Below, one piece after another: positions 16,075 through 26,100 of a DNA stretch of 64,000 nucleotides; position 1 is the first letter of the stretch; each line of letters starts with the position of its first letter. The DNA lies in contig NZ_KB375281.1 of assembly GCF_000336555.1 (NCBI RefSeq), positions 569,815-633,814 of the forward strand, given 5' to 3'. The stretch comes from Afipia clevelandensis ATCC 49720 (lineage in GTDB: Bacteria > Pseudomonadota > Alphaproteobacteria > Rhizobiales > Xanthobacteraceae). The position numbers were made by a program, and so were the translations under genes. The notes under the pieces are model-generated. The model ran no database searches, was not told the origin of the DNA, and worked only from the letters and a program-made list of their open reading frames with translations.

Positions 16075-17345
16075 CACTGGCGCTGGGCTGTATCGCGGAC
16101 GATTACACGGGGGCGTCCGATCTCGCCAACATGCTGACGCGCTGCGGCCTGCGCACGGTGCAGACAATCGGCGTGCCCGCTGACTCTCTCCAAATTCCGG
16201 ATGTTGACGCGGTCGTGATATCGCTGAAGAGCCGTTCCATCGAGGCTTCACAGGCAGTTGCGCGGTCGCGGGAGGCGGACAAGTGGCTGCGGGCGCGGGG
16301 CGCATCCCATGTGCTGTTCAAGATCTGTTCGACTTTCGATTCAACAGATGCCGGCAACATTGGTCCGGTGATGGATGCGCTGCGGGCTGACGCCGGCGAT
16401 GCTATCGTTCTGGTGACGCCAGCGTTCCCCGGGACCGGGCGGACGGTCTATCAGGGCAATCTGTTCGTCGGGAATCTGCCGCTGAACGAAAGTCCGCTGA
16501 AGGATCATCCGCTCAATCCGATGCACGATGCCAATCTGGTTCGTGTGCTGGCGCGCCAGAGTCAATCCAGGGTTGGTCTGGTCGATCTCGCAACCGTTGC
16601 GAAGGGGGCGGATGCGATCCGCGCGCGCCTTGCAGAGCTTGCCAAGCATGGGGCAAACGCCGCCATTATCGACTCGGTGTTTGATCCGGAGCTTGAAACG
16701 ATTGGCGAGGTTGCACTCGATCATCGTCTGTCTGTCGGCGCATCGGGAATGGGGCTTGGTCTGGCGCGAGGACTGGTTGCCTCGGGCCGGGTGACGGCGG
16801 CAACGGCGAGTTCAGACCGGAAGGCCATTGGCGGTCCGGTCGCCTGCCTTGCGGGAAGCTGCTCGCAGGCGACGCTCGCCCAGATCGCGCAAGCGGAAAA
16901 ATCAATGCCTGTGCTGCGTCTCGATCCGGAAAAGATCGTCAAAGGCGAGGGCGAAACCGAGCGTGCGCTCGGCTGGGCACGCGATCATCTCGGCAAGGGA
17001 CCGGTGCTGATCGCCAGCAGTTCGACGCCGGATCAGGTCTCCGCGCTTCAGGCCAAGCATGGCCGGGATGCAACTGGCCATGCCATCGAGCAGACCATGG
17101 CGGCGATCAGCGAAGGTCTCGTCGCTGCCGGTCTCCGCCGTCTGGTCGTCGCGGGCGGGGAAACATCGGGCGCCGTGGTTGATCGTCTCGGCATCCCGGC
17201 GTTTCTGGTCGGACCGGAAATCGCCGCTGGCGTTCCGGTCCTGCGTTGCGTTGGATGGAGCAAGGGCGACGCCGTGCTGGCGTTGAAATCCGGGAATTTC
17301 GGCGGCCCGGATTTCTTCAACGACGCCATCCGTCTGATGCCGTGA
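16071..17345 (+). CDS. otnK: OtnK, 3-oxo-tetronate kinase (DUF1537 four-carbon acid sugar kinase)
   Basis: This 424-residue kinase phosphorylates 3-oxo-tetronate at C4. The N-terminal substrate-binding domain has GCIADDYTGASDLANML and FKICSTFDSTDAGNIGPVMDAL, and the C-terminal nucleotide-binding domain has RRLVVAGGETSGAVVDRLG near residues 357-375. Length and motif order match DUF1537 kinases. It is the last gene of ltnD-otnI-otnK, and its stop is only 3 bases from the cynS stop on the other strand, leaving no room for a separate terminator. Confidence 0.9.
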   Translation: MTLALGCIADDYTGASDLANMLTRCGLRTVQTIGVPADSLQIPDVDAVVISLKSRSIEASQAVARSREADKWLRARGASHVLFKICSTFDSTDAGNIGPVMDALRADAGDAIVLVTPAFPGTGRTVYQGNLFVGNLPLNESPLKDHPLNPMHDANLVRVLARQSQSRVGLVDLATVAKGADAIRARLAELAKHGANAAIIDSVFDPELETIGEVALDHRLSVGASGMGLGLARGLVASGRVTAATASSDRKAIGGPVACLAGSCSQATLAQIAQAEKSMPVLRLDPEKIVKGEGETERALGWARDHLGKGPVLIASSSTPDQVSALQAKHGRDATGHAIEQTMAAISEGLVAAGLRRLVVAGGETSGAVVDRLGIPAFLVGPEIAAGVPVLRCVGWSKGDAVLALKSGNFGGPDFFNDAIRLMP

Positions 17346-17348
17346 GGA

Positions 17349-17831
17349 TCAGCCTTCCTTGAAGCCGTATTCGGGCACGTTGCCGCTCGCGCCGTAATAC
17401 TTGTACGGCAGGAATTTGCCCGACATCGTGATCTTGACCCGATCACCTTTCGGGTTCGGCAAGCGCTCCATCACCATATCGAAGTCGATGGCCGACATGA
17501 TGCCGTCGCCATATTCTTCCTCGATCAGCGCCTTCCACGCCGGACCGTTGACCATCACCAGTTCGTAGAACCGGTAGATCAACGGATCGGTCGGCGGCAT
17601 TTCCATGCCGCGCATCGGCGTTTCGTTGAGCATGGCGATTTCAGATTTGGTGAGGCCAAAGAGTTCGCCGGCGTTGGCGGCTTGAGGTTTGGTCAGCTTC
17701 ATCTGGCCGAGAACGGCGCCGACGATCAGGACCTCGGAATATCCGCCGATTTTCTCGCAGATGTATTTCCAGGTCCAGCCTTTCTCGCGCTTAATGTCGA
17801 GCAGCTTTTCGGTGAGGTCGGAACGCTTCAT
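17349..17831 (-). CDS. cynS: CynS, cyanate hydratase (cyanase)
   Basis: Cyanase converts cyanate and bicarbonate to ammonia and CO2, allowing cyanate to serve as a nitrogen source and removing its toxicity. The 160-residue protein has the N-terminal helical domain (TEKLLDIKREKGWTW) and the catalytic core. Arg87, Glu90 (IYRFYE) and Ser113 (MSAIDFD) keep the exact 3- and 23-residue spacing of the E. coli catalytic triad R96/E99/S122. The C-terminus GKFLPYKYYG forms the interdomain decamer contact. It is the last gene of a minus-strand operon after the ABC transporter, 24 bases from the ATPase stop. Confidence 0.97.
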   Translation of the reverse strand: MKRSDLTEKLLDIKREKGWTWKYICEKIGGYSEVLIVGAVLGQMKLTKPQAANAGELFGLTKSEIAMLNETPMRGMEMPPTDPLIYRFYELVMVNGPAWKALIEEEYGDGIMSAIDFDMVMERLPNPKGDRVKITMSGKFLPYKYYGASGNVPEYGFKEG

Positions 17832-17855
17832 TTCAGGTCTCCAGTTTTGAAGGGC

Positions 17856-18770
17856 TTAGGCTGCGCTGGTCTGGCCGGGTTGCGGCTTGCCGGCGGGCGT
17901 GTTGGTGGTGACGATCGCCGGTTCGTTAAAACCGGGCCGGACGACAGGCACGTTGCGTCGATCGTGGTCCTTGTTGGTTTCCACGAAAGTTTTGCTGCGC
18001 GTCACGAGGAAGTCGATGATGTGATTGCGCAGGGCGTAGTAATGCGGGTGGCGATGCAGGTCGATGCGTCCGCGATCCTTCGGCAGCGGGTTTTCAAGAA
18101 CTTCCGCCAGCACCGCGCCGGGGCCGTTTGTCATCAGGAATATCTTGTCGGCAAGATAGATGGCTTCATCCACATCATGGGTAATCATGAAGGCCGTCTG
18201 ACCGGTCTCGAGACAAATGCGGCGGACCTCGTCCTGCAACGTGCCGCGTGTCAACGCATCGAGCGCCGAGAACGGCTCGTCCATCAGCATGATCTTCGGC
18301 GTGATTGACAGCGCGCGCGCGATGCCGACGCGCTGCTTCATGCCGCCGGACAGTTCCGAAGGGCGTTTGTGTTCGGAGCCGGTGAGACCGACGATGTCGA
18401 TGAACTTTTGCGCATGGGCGCGGACCCGCGCCTTGTCCCATTTGCGCCATTTGGACGAGACCGCATAGGCGACATTCCCCATCACGGTGCGCCAGGGCAG
18501 CAGCGCATGGCTCTGGAAGATCACCGCGCGGTCGAGGCTGGTGCCTTCAATGGCCTGACCGTCGACAATCACCGTGCCTTCCGTCGGCTCATCGAGACCG
18601 GCAAGAATGTTCAGCACGGTCGTCTTGCCGCAGCCGGAGTGACCGATGACGCAGCCGAACTCGCCGCGCGGCATCGACAGCCACAAATCTTCAAAGATGG
18701 TCGTATCGCCGCCCGATGGAGCCGGATATCGCTTCGCGATGCCTTCGATGGAAATGAATTTTTCGATCAT
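17856..18770 (-). CDS. cynD: CynD/NrtD-type ABC transporter ATPase
   Basis: This 304-residue protein powers the nitrate/cyanate/taurine-type importer. It has Walker A GHSGCGKTTVLN near residues 43-54, signature LSGGMKQRVGIARAL, Walker B IMLMDEPFSALD and the switch ITHDVDEAIYLAD. I start it at 18770 (MIEKFISIEG) with GGAG upstream, rather than at 18812, which would run into the permease gene. A proline-rich 45-residue tail (NVPVVRPGFNEP...) is unusual and of unknown role. The order binding protein-permease-ATPase-cynS equals the cyanobacterial cynABDS operon, so cyanate is the likely substrate, but nitrate homologues are close. Confidence 0.88.
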   Translation of the reverse strand: MIEKFISIEGIAKRYPAPSGGDTTIFEDLWLSMPRGEFGCVIGHSGCGKTTVLNILAGLDEPTEGTVIVDGQAIEGTSLDRAVIFQSHALLPWRTVMGNVAYAVSSKWRKWDKARVRAHAQKFIDIVGLTGSEHKRPSELSGGMKQRVGIARALSITPKIMLMDEPFSALDALTRGTLQDEVRRICLETGQTAFMITHDVDEAIYLADKIFLMTNGPGAVLAEVLENPLPKDRGRIDLHRHPHYYALRNHIIDFLVTRSKTFVETNKDHDRRNVPVVRPGFNEPAIVTTNTPAGKPQPGQTSAA

Positions 18771-18774
18771 GGCA

Positions 18775-19614
18775 TCACTCCGGGAAGGTAACCAGGCGCG
18801 TGAAGCGCGCAAGGATCTGATCGAACAGCATCCCGACGAGACCGATCACGAGGATCGCGATGATCACGTTCGTGATCGAGAGGTTGTTCCACTCGTTCCA
18901 GACGAAGTAACCGATGCCCGTTCCGCCGACGAGCATTTCGGCAGCGACGATGACGAGCCACGCGATCCCGATCGAGATGCGCATGCCGGTCAGGATGGTT
19001 GGCGCTGCCGCGGGCAGGATCACGGTAAATGCACGGCGGATCGACCCGACTTCGAGCGTCCGCGCAACATTGACCCACTCCTTGCGCACCGATGACACGC
19101 CGAACGCGGTGTTGATCAGCATGGGCCAGATTGCGCAAATGAAGATCACGAAGATGGCGGATGTATTGGAATCCTTGATCGTGTAGAGCGCCAGCGGCAT
19201 CCAGGCGAGCGGGGAAATCGGCTTCAAAACCTGAATGAACGGATCAAACGCCTTGCTCAACAACGGCGACATGCCGATGAGGAACCCGAGGGGAATTGCG
19301 ACGATCACGGCAAGAAAATAACCCAGCAGAACACGCGCGATCGAATAGCCGAGCTGGATGCCGAGACCTTTGTCGTTCGGGCCATTGTCGTAGAACGGGC
19401 TCTTGATGTGCTGCCAGAGCTTGGCGCCAACCTCGACCGGACCGGGCATGGCGGATTTGCCCTGGGTCGCGGTCGCGCCCATCAGCTTGGCATATTCGGG
19501 GTCCATCGCGGCTACATTCGAGGTGCTGCGCGTGGCAAGATGCCACGCGCCGATGAATGCGACGAAGATCGCGATCGACAGGACCGCCGCGCGAAGCCTC
19601 AAAGACGACGTCAT
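18775..19614 (-). CDS. cynB: CynB/NrtB-type ABC transporter permease
   Basis: This 279-residue inner-membrane permease has an N-terminal membrane segment (AAVLSIAIFVAFIGAWHLA), a periplasmic section of about 70 residues, and five further spans. The family EAA-like loop is around residues 195-215 (EWVNVARTLEVGSIRRAFTVILPAAAPT), with ISIGIAWLVIVAAEML after it. KPISPLAWMPLALYTIKDSN is typical of nitrate/cyanate permeases. It is tightly packed, 1 base from the binding-protein gene stop and 4 bases from the ATPase start. Confidence 0.9.
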   Translation of the reverse strand: MTSSLRLRAAVLSIAIFVAFIGAWHLATRSTSNVAAMDPEYAKLMGATATQGKSAMPGPVEVGAKLWQHIKSPFYDNGPNDKGLGIQLGYSIARVLLGYFLAVIVAIPLGFLIGMSPLLSKAFDPFIQVLKPISPLAWMPLALYTIKDSNTSAIFVIFICAIWPMLINTAFGVSSVRKEWVNVARTLEVGSIRRAFTVILPAAAPTILTGMRISIGIAWLVIVAAEMLVGGTGIGYFVWNEWNNLSITNVIIAILVIGLVGMLFDQILARFTRLVTFPE

Positions 19615-19615
19615 G

Positions 19616-20998
19616 TCAGGACGCCTTGCTTATCTTGAAGCTCTTCAGGTAGTCCTCCGGCTTGGACGGATCGAAGGTCTTGCCCATCACGGAGAACGAT
19701 TTGGTGGTCGCCGTCGGCGGCGTAAGGCCGACTTCCTTCATGAGTTTCGCCGTGTCGGTTGCCAGATAGACCTGGCTTGCGATGCCCGCATAGTCGACCT
19801 CACCCTTGATCTGTCCCCAGCGCTTCATCTGGGTCATGATCCAGACGGCGAAAGATTGCCAGGGGAACGGATCGAAATCGACGCGGTTCGGCTGCTTGAC
19901 GATGTTGCCAAGGCCGTCGGCGAAGGTGCCCGTGAGAATTTGCTCCAGTACGATCGCGGGTTGGTTGAGATAGTTCGCAGGCGAGATCGCTTCCGCAATC
20001 TGCTTGCGGTTCTCGGCCTTGTGCGCGAACGCGGTCGCATCGATGATCGATTTCAGCAATGCCGCATACGTGTTCGGCATGGTGGTGACGAATTCCTTCG
20101 ATGCTGCGAAGGCGCAGCAGGGATGTCCATCCCAGATGTCCTTGGTGAGGATGTGAATGAAGCCGACGCCGTCATAAACAGCGCGCTGGTTCATCGGATC
20201 GGGGCCGAGATATCCGTCGATATTGTCGGCGCGTAGGTTGGCGACCATTTCCGGCGGCGGAACGGCGCGGATCTGAACATCGGTGTCGGGATCGAGGCCG
20301 TGTTCGGCGAGATAGTAGCGCAGCAGGTAGTTGTGCATCGAGTAATCGAACGGGACCGCGAACTTGAATCCCTTCCAGTCCTTCGGATTGCGCTTGTCCT
20401 TGTGCTTCATGGCAAGGGTGATGGCCTGCCCGTTGATATTTTCGACGGCAGGCATGGTGTAGGGGATCGGGTTCGATCCTGCGCCCATCGAGATGGCGAT
20501 GGGCATCGGCGACAGCATGTGCGCCGCGTCGTATTCCTTGTTGATGGTCTTGTCGCGTACGACCGCCCAGCCCGCGGTCTTGATCACGTCGACGTTGAGA
20601 CCCTGCTTTTCATAGAAGCCCATCGGCTTGGCCATGATGATCGGCGTGGCGCAGGTGATCGGAATGAAACCGACCTTGAGGTCTTTTTTCTCGAGAGGAC
20701 CGCCGGCGGCGAAGGCTTCGGTCGCCGTTTTCAGCGGGAAGAATTGTGAGACGGCGGCGAGCGCGGTCGCCGCACCGACGGATTTCAGGAACGCGCGCCG
20801 CGCGACATCCTGCGGAAACATCGCGCGCATCACGGCGGAAGCGACAACGCCCTCATAGTGTTGCTCATCGCTCTGCGAGCTGACGGTCTGGAGACGAAGT
20901 GAGGCGTCGTGTTCGGCGTCGCTCGCATGCTGGCCGCAGGAGCAGCCGAAGGAGGAGAGGCGGCGGTTCGGGTCGAATGCATTGTCGAAGGTGGACAT
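19616..20998 (-). CDS. cynA: CynA/NrtA-type substrate-binding protein with Tat signal
   Basis: The 460-residue protein belongs to the CmpA/NrtA family that binds nitrate, bicarbonate or cyanate in the periplasm. A twin-arginine signal, VARRAFLKSVGAATALAAVS, lies at residues 66-84, preceded by an unusually long cytoplasmic-side stretch of 65 residues that contains the motif GCSCGQH (Cys19, Cys21, His24). The mature protein has KVGFIPITCATPIIMAKPMGFYEK and GYLGPDPMNQRAVYDGVGF. I start it at ATG 20998 with a GGAGG site; the upstream in-frame start at 21070 is blocked by the sigma-54 promoter. It is the first gene of the cynABDS operon. Confidence 0.88.
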   Translation of the reverse strand: MSTFDNAFDPNRRLSSFGCSCGQHASDAEHDASLRLQTVSSQSDEQHYEGVVASAVMRAMFPQDVARRAFLKSVGAATALAAVSQFFPLKTATEAFAAGGPLEKKDLKVGFIPITCATPIIMAKPMGFYEKQGLNVDVIKTAGWAVVRDKTINKEYDAAHMLSPMPIAISMGAGSNPIPYTMPAVENINGQAITLAMKHKDKRNPKDWKGFKFAVPFDYSMHNYLLRYYLAEHGLDPDTDVQIRAVPPPEMVANLRADNIDGYLGPDPMNQRAVYDGVGFIHILTKDIWDGHPCCAFAASKEFVTTMPNTYAALLKSIIDATAFAHKAENRKQIAEAISPANYLNQPAIVLEQILTGTFADGLGNIVKQPNRVDFDPFPWQSFAVWIMTQMKRWGQIKGEVDYAGIASQVYLATDTAKLMKEVGLTPPTATTKSFSVMGKTFDPSKPEDYLKSFKISKAS

Positions 20999-21030
20999 GG
21001 GAGCCTCCAGCGTGATGTTTCCAATCACTA

Positions 21031-21046
21031 CGCAAGGGGCGTGCCA
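21031..21046 (-). promoter_or_regulatory. Sigma-54 (-24/-12) promoter of the cynABDS operon
   Basis: Read on the minus strand the sequence is TGGCACGCCCCTTGCG: TGGCAC, five bases, TTGCG. This is essentially the sigma-54 consensus, with the invariant GG and GC in phase. The -12 element lies about 35 bases before the cynA start, giving a leader of roughly 20 bases. A sigma-54 activator gene is divergent from it and three inverted repeats sit about 85-135 bases upstream, where activator sites are expected. Confidence 0.85.
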
Positions 21047-21102
21047 TCGCGATTTTGCGAGATTTATCAATGCTGCCGCTCAACAGCGGTAACATTGGCT
21101 GT

Positions 21103-21154
21103 TACGAAAATTCGTGATATACGATTATTCGTAGCTACATTACGGTATTTCGTA
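21103..21154. promoter_or_regulatory. Three inverted repeats, candidate upstream activator sites
   Basis: Three 14-base elements of the form TACGa....TCGTA follow one another: TACGAAAATTCGTG (21103-21116), TACGATTATTCGTA (21120-21133) and TACGGTATTTCGTA (21141-21154). Their starts are 17 and 21 bases apart. They are upstream of the cynA sigma-54 promoter and end 10 bases before the activator start codon, so one protein bound here could activate cynABDS and repress its own gene. An additional GTAAC-N7-GTTAC repeat lies at 21089-21105. Confidence 0.7.
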
Positions 21155-21163
21155 GAGGCCTTC

Positions 21164-23092
21164 ATGGACGCGCCATTATCCGTCTCAGCAGGAAAAGACG
21201 CCGACTTGTGGAGCACCGCGTTCGATTTCTCCGCCGAGCCCCTGCTGCTTCTGGACCCTCACGGCGACCGCATCGTGGACGTCAATCTGGCGGCCTGCAC
21301 GCTGCTTGGATACGACCGCGCACTATTGCGACAGATGAAGATCACGGCGCTGCACACGGGGCAGGTGCCGGCGCTGATCGTGTTCACGCAGGCCGTGTTC
21401 GACAAGGGCTCATTCTGGACGACATCGCTGACGCCTCGCCACGCGGCGGGAAATGAACTGCGGCTGGAATATACCGGCTCGCTGATTCCCCGAGATAGTA
21501 CACCGCTGGTTCTGCTGGCGATGAACGATCTCGAGCAGCGGCGGCGCCGGATGGTCGACGCGACGGCGGAAGACCACATGCGCGGCGGCATCGCCGCCTG
21601 GCAGCGCATGGAGCGCGTCTTCCGCGATATCGAGCGCGAGAACCAGTTGATCCTGCGCGCCGCGGGCGAGGGGATCTATGGCGTCAACGCCGAAGGCAAG
21701 ACCACCTTCGTCAATCCCGTTGCGGAGCGCATTCTCGGCTGGTCAGCCGAAGAGCTTGTCGGCACCGACATTCATTCGAAAGTGCATCACACCCACCCGG
21801 ACGGGCGGCACTATCCGCACACGGATTGTCCGATCTATGCCGCGTTTCGCGACGGCGCGGTGCATCAGGTCGATGACGAGGTGTTCTGGCGCAAGGACGG
21901 CACGCCCGTGTGGGTCGAATACACCTCGACGCCGATTCGCGACCGCGGCGTAGTGGTCGGGGCGGTGATCGTGTTCCGCGATGTCAGCCAGCGCCGCGAG
22001 GCGGACGAGAAGTTGCGCGCCGCGCTATCTGAAGTGGACCAACTGCGCGAACGTCTCGAGCAGGAAAACGCCTATTTGCAAGAGGAAATCCGCACCGAGA
22101 CCAATCCGCGCGGCATCATCGGACGCACGGCAGCGGTGCAGAAAACCCTGCGTCAGGTCAGTCTTGTCGCGCCGACAGATGCAACCGTGCTGATCACCGG
22201 TGAGTCCGGCACCGGCAAGGAACTGATCGCGCGCGCCATCCATGAGGCGAGCCAGCGCCGCGACCGTCCGCTGATCCGGGTCAATTGCGCGGCCATTCCG
22301 CGTGAATTGTTCGAGAGCGAATTCTTCGGCCATGTCAAAGGCGCGTTCACCGGCGCGCTGCGCGACCGTATCGGCAGGTTTGAACTCGCCGACGGCGGCA
22401 CTCTTTTTCTGGATGAAGTCGGAGAAATACCGCTTGAGCTTCAAGGCAAACTTCTGCGCGTGCTGCAGGAAGGGCATTTCGAGCGTGTCGGCGAGGAGCG
22501 CACCCGCGCCGTCAATGTTCGCGTCATCGCCGCCACCAACCGCGAACTGAAACAGGAGGTGAAGGAGGGGCGTTTCCGCGAAGACCTTTACTTCCGGCTC
22601 AATGTGTTTCCGGTCGAGACCATGCCGCTGCGGGACAGGCGCGAGGACATCCCGCTGCTCGCGCAGCATTTCCTCGCCAGTGAAAACAAGTCGTTCAAAT
22701 CGAACTTGCGGCTATCGGAAGGCGATGTGCGCCGTTTGATGCAATATGACTGGCCGGGGAATGTGCGCGAACTTCACAACGTGATCGAACGCGCAGCGAT
22801 TCTGGCTCAGAACGGGCGGCTGCGGATTGACTTGCCGATTCAACCGGGTGGGGCGGAGATCTCCGTTCCGGCGCGGCGTCCGAAGAACGGCGCTCCCCAG
22901 GCAATCCTGACCGATGAGGAGATGCGCGAGCATGAGCGCAGCAACATCCGCGCGGCATTGAAGGCGGCTGGCGGCAAGGTTTTCGGGATAGGTGGGGCGG
23001 CGGAACTGCTTGGGGTTAAACCGACCACGCTGGCATCCCGGATCAAATCGCTTGGAATTTCGGCACGAAACCTCGATTCGCCAATGCGTTAG
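21164..23092 (+). CDS. PAS-domain sigma-54-dependent transcriptional activator
   Basis: This 642-residue protein has no receiver domain. The N-terminal 110 residues resemble a PAS fold ([18 protein letters not shown]), a second PAS domain spans about 155-275 ([24 protein letters not shown]), then a short coiled coil ([19 protein letters not shown]). The AAA+ domain (about 310-545) has Walker A GESGTGKE, the sigma-54-contacting GAFTGA loop, Walker B GGTLFLDE and the R-finger region. The C-terminus is a Fis-type helix-turn-helix ([18 protein letters not shown]). The start at 21164 is chosen because earlier in-frame codons lie inside the operator and cynA. It is divergent from cynABDS and probably its activator; the sensed ligand is unknown. 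Confidence 0.9.
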   Translation: MDAPLSVSAGKDADLWSTAFDFSAEPLLLLDPHGDRIVDVNLAACTLLGYDRALLRQMKITALHTGQVPALIVFTQAVFDKGSFWTTSLTPRHAAGNELRLEYTGSLIPRDSTPLVLLAMNDLEQRRRRMVDATAEDHMRGGIAAWQRMERVFRDIERENQLILRAAGEGIYGVNAEGKTTFVNPVAERILGWSAEELVGTDIHSKVHHTHPDGRHYPHTDCPIYAAFRDGAVHQVDDEVFWRKDGTPVWVEYTSTPIRDRGVVVGAVIVFRDVSQRREADEKLRAALSEVDQLRERLEQENAYLQEEIRTETNPRGIIGRTAAVQKTLRQVSLVAPTDATVLITGESGTGKELIARAIHEASQRRDRPLIRVNCAAIPRELFESEFFGHVKGAFTGALRDRIGRFELADGGTLFLDEVGEIPLELQGKLLRVLQEGHFERVGEERTRAVNVRVIAATNRELKQEVKEGRFREDLYFRLNVFPVETMPLRDRREDIPLLAQHFLASENKSFKSNLRLSEGDVRRLMQYDWPGNVRELHNVIERAAILAQNGRLRIDLPIQPGGAEISVPARRPKNGAPQAILTDEEMREHERSNIRAALKAAGGKVFGIGGAAELLGVKPTTLASRIKSLGISARNLDSPMR

Positions 23093-23175
23093 GCAGCCGA
23101 TGCCCGTTGTTCGCACTTGATACAGGCTGGCGCAGGTGTTCTGCTTAAAAAAGAAGCCATCGAGGTTGCCGCGCC

Positions 23176-26100
23176 GTGTCCATTGCCGTCGCCCTGCATC
23201 ACGTCACTCATTATAAATACGACCAGCCAGTCAGCCTTGGGCCGCAGGTCATCCGGCTCCGCCCGGCGCCGCACTCCCGCACCCGCGTGTCGAGCTATTC
23301 GCTGAAGGTTCTGCCCGAGACACACTTCGTCAACTGGCAGCAGGATCCGCAGGGCAACTGGCTTGCGCGGTTCGTCTTTCCGGAACAAACCCGCGAGTTC
23401 AAGATCGAGGTCGACTTCATCGCCGACATGGCGGTGGTGAATCCGTTCGACTTCTTTGTCGAGCCTTACGCGGAGAGCTTTCCGTTTCAGTATCCGCCGG
23501 ACATCGCCGATGAACTCGCGCCATACTTGAAAACCGAGCCCGTGACGCCGTTGCTTGCGCAATATCTCGCAAGCATCCCGCGCGAACCAACCAACACCGT
23601 CAATTTTCTCGTCGAACTGAACGCGCAGCTCCGCAACCGGATCAACTATGTGATCCGGATGGAGCCGGGCATTCAGACGCCCGAGGAAACGTTGCAACTG
23701 AACGCAGGGTCGTGCCGCGATTCTGCATGGCTTTTGATTCAGGCCCTGCGTCACCTTGGATTGGCGGCGCGTTTTGTCTCCGGCTATCTCATCCAGCTAC
23801 GTCCGGACATTGATCCGCTCGAAGGGCCGCGCGAGGTCGAGGCCGACTTCACCGATCTGCATGCATGGGCCGAGGTCTATCTGCCCGGTGCGGGCTGGAT
23901 CGGCTTTGACGTGACATCGGGCATGTTGACCGGCGAGGGTCACATTCCGGTCGCTGCGTCCCCGCATTATCGCACGGCTGCGCCGATCAGCGGCAATGTC
24001 AGTTCGGCCAACGTCGAATTCGGCTTCGAGATGAAGGTGACGCGCGTCAACGAAGCGCCGCGCATCACCAAACCGTTCTCCGATGAGTCGTGGAAGCGTC
24101 TCGATGCTCTGGGCGAAAGGGTCGATGCCGATCTGGCGGCCGATGATGTTCGCCTGACCATGGGCGGCGAGCCGACCTTCGTCTCCATGGACGATCTTGA
24201 ATCGCCGGAATGGAATACGGCAGCCGTCGGCCCGGCCAAGCGCGGGATTGCCGATGATCTCATTCGCCGTTTGCGGACGCGCTTCGCGCCGGGCGGCTTG
24301 CTGCATTACGGGCAGGGCAAGTGGTATCCGGGCGAGAGCCTGCCGCGCTGGGCGTTCGGACTTTACTGGCGCAAGGATGGCGTGCCGGTCTGGCGCAATC
24401 CAGATCTGATCGCGCCGATGGACGGTCCGCGCTCGGCAAAGATCGAAGAGGCGGAAAAATTTGCGGTCCATGTAGCCGAAAAACTCGGCGTCGATACCGC
24501 CAATGTGTTGCCTGCCTATGAGGATCAGGCGCACTGGCTGCTCAAGGAGAACAGCCTTCCGGGCAATGTCGATCCCAGCGATTCAAAACTGGCCGATCCG
24601 GAAGAGCGCTCACGCATGGCACAGGTGTTCCAGCAGGGGCTGAACGTCCCGCGCGGGTTCGTGCTTCCGGTCCAACGCTGGAACGCGAAGGCGGCAAGCC
24701 GATGGCGTAGCGAGAAGTGGAATCTGCGGCGCGGAAATCTGTTCCTGATGCCCGGCGACTCGCCGCTCGGATTGCGGCTGCCGATGAATTCGTTGCAGTG
24801 GATTCCGCCTGAAGATTATCCCTACATTGTCGAACAGGACCCGACCGAGGAGCGTGCGCCGCTCCCGGATTTCCGCAACGATGTCACGCCTGCCGCCCCG
24901 GTGTCGCAGGCGCCGGTATTTGACAGCGGCGCGCAGATGGACGCCGGGCCACGGCAGTTTATTCAGGAGCAGCACGCAGGTGGCCGAGGCGGCGGTGTCC
25001 GCACCGCGCTGTCGATTGAAATTCGCGACGGCATCCTGTGCGCCTTCATGCCGCCAGTTGAGAAGCTGGACGACTATCTCGAATTGATCGCCGTGGTCGA
25101 AGCAACCGCGGAGGACATGAAGCTTCAGGTGCATGTCGAAGGCTACGCGCCGCCTTACGATCCGCGCATCGAAGTCATCAAGGTGACGCCCGATCCCGGC
25201 GTGATCGAGATCAACATTCATCCGGCGAAAAACTGGCGAGAGATCGTCGATACGACCATCGGCCTCTACAAGGAAGCGGCGCATGTCCGCCTTGGCGCGA
25301 ACCGCTTTCTGATCGACGGCCGCCACACCGGAACCGGCGGCGGCAACCATGTGGTGGTCGGTGGCAGCACGCCGGCGGATTCACCCTTCCTGCGCCGGCC
25401 CGATCTGCTGAAAAGTGTGGTGCTGTACTGGCAGCGGCATCCATCGCTATCGTACCTGTTCTCCGGTATGTTCATAGGGCCGACCAGCCAGGCGCCGCGT
25501 ATCGACGAAGCGCGCCATGATGCGCTTTACGAGCTTGAAATCGCCATCGCGCAAATTCCGCCGAGGGGTGAGAAAGTGCCGCTATGGCTGGTTGATCGCA
25601 CGTTCCGTCATCTCTTGGTAGATATCACCGGCAACACGCACCGCGCAGAAATCTGCATCGACAAGCTCTATTCGCCGGACAGTCCGACAGGCCGCCTTGG
25701 CCTCGTTGAATTCCGCGCGCTCGAAATGCCGCCTGATGCGCGCATGAGCCTTGCACAGCAGCTCATCATCCGCGCGCTGATCGCCAAATTCTGGCGTGAG
25801 CCGCAGGATGGGCAGTTCGTACGCTGGGGCACCACGCTGCATGACCGGTTCATGCTGCCGCATTTCCTCTGGCAGGATTTTCGGGATGTGCTCTCCGGCC
25901 TGAAAGCGGTGGGCTATGATTTCGAGCCCGAATGGTTCGAGGCGCAGCTCGAATTTCGCTTTCCGCTGTTCGGCCGCGTCGAGCATGGCGGCGTGACGCT
26001 GGAATTACGTCAGGCACTCGAGCCCTGGCATGTGCTTGGTGAGGAAAGCTCGGCCGGGGGCACGGTGCGCTATGTGGACTCGTCCGTCGAGCGCCTGCAG

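Noticed and set aside
17349-20998. Nitrate assimilation operon
   Set aside because: The ABC transporter is of the nitrate/cyanate family but no nitrate or nitrite reductase is adjacent, whereas cyanase closes the operon. Cyanate is preferred, without excluding nitrate.
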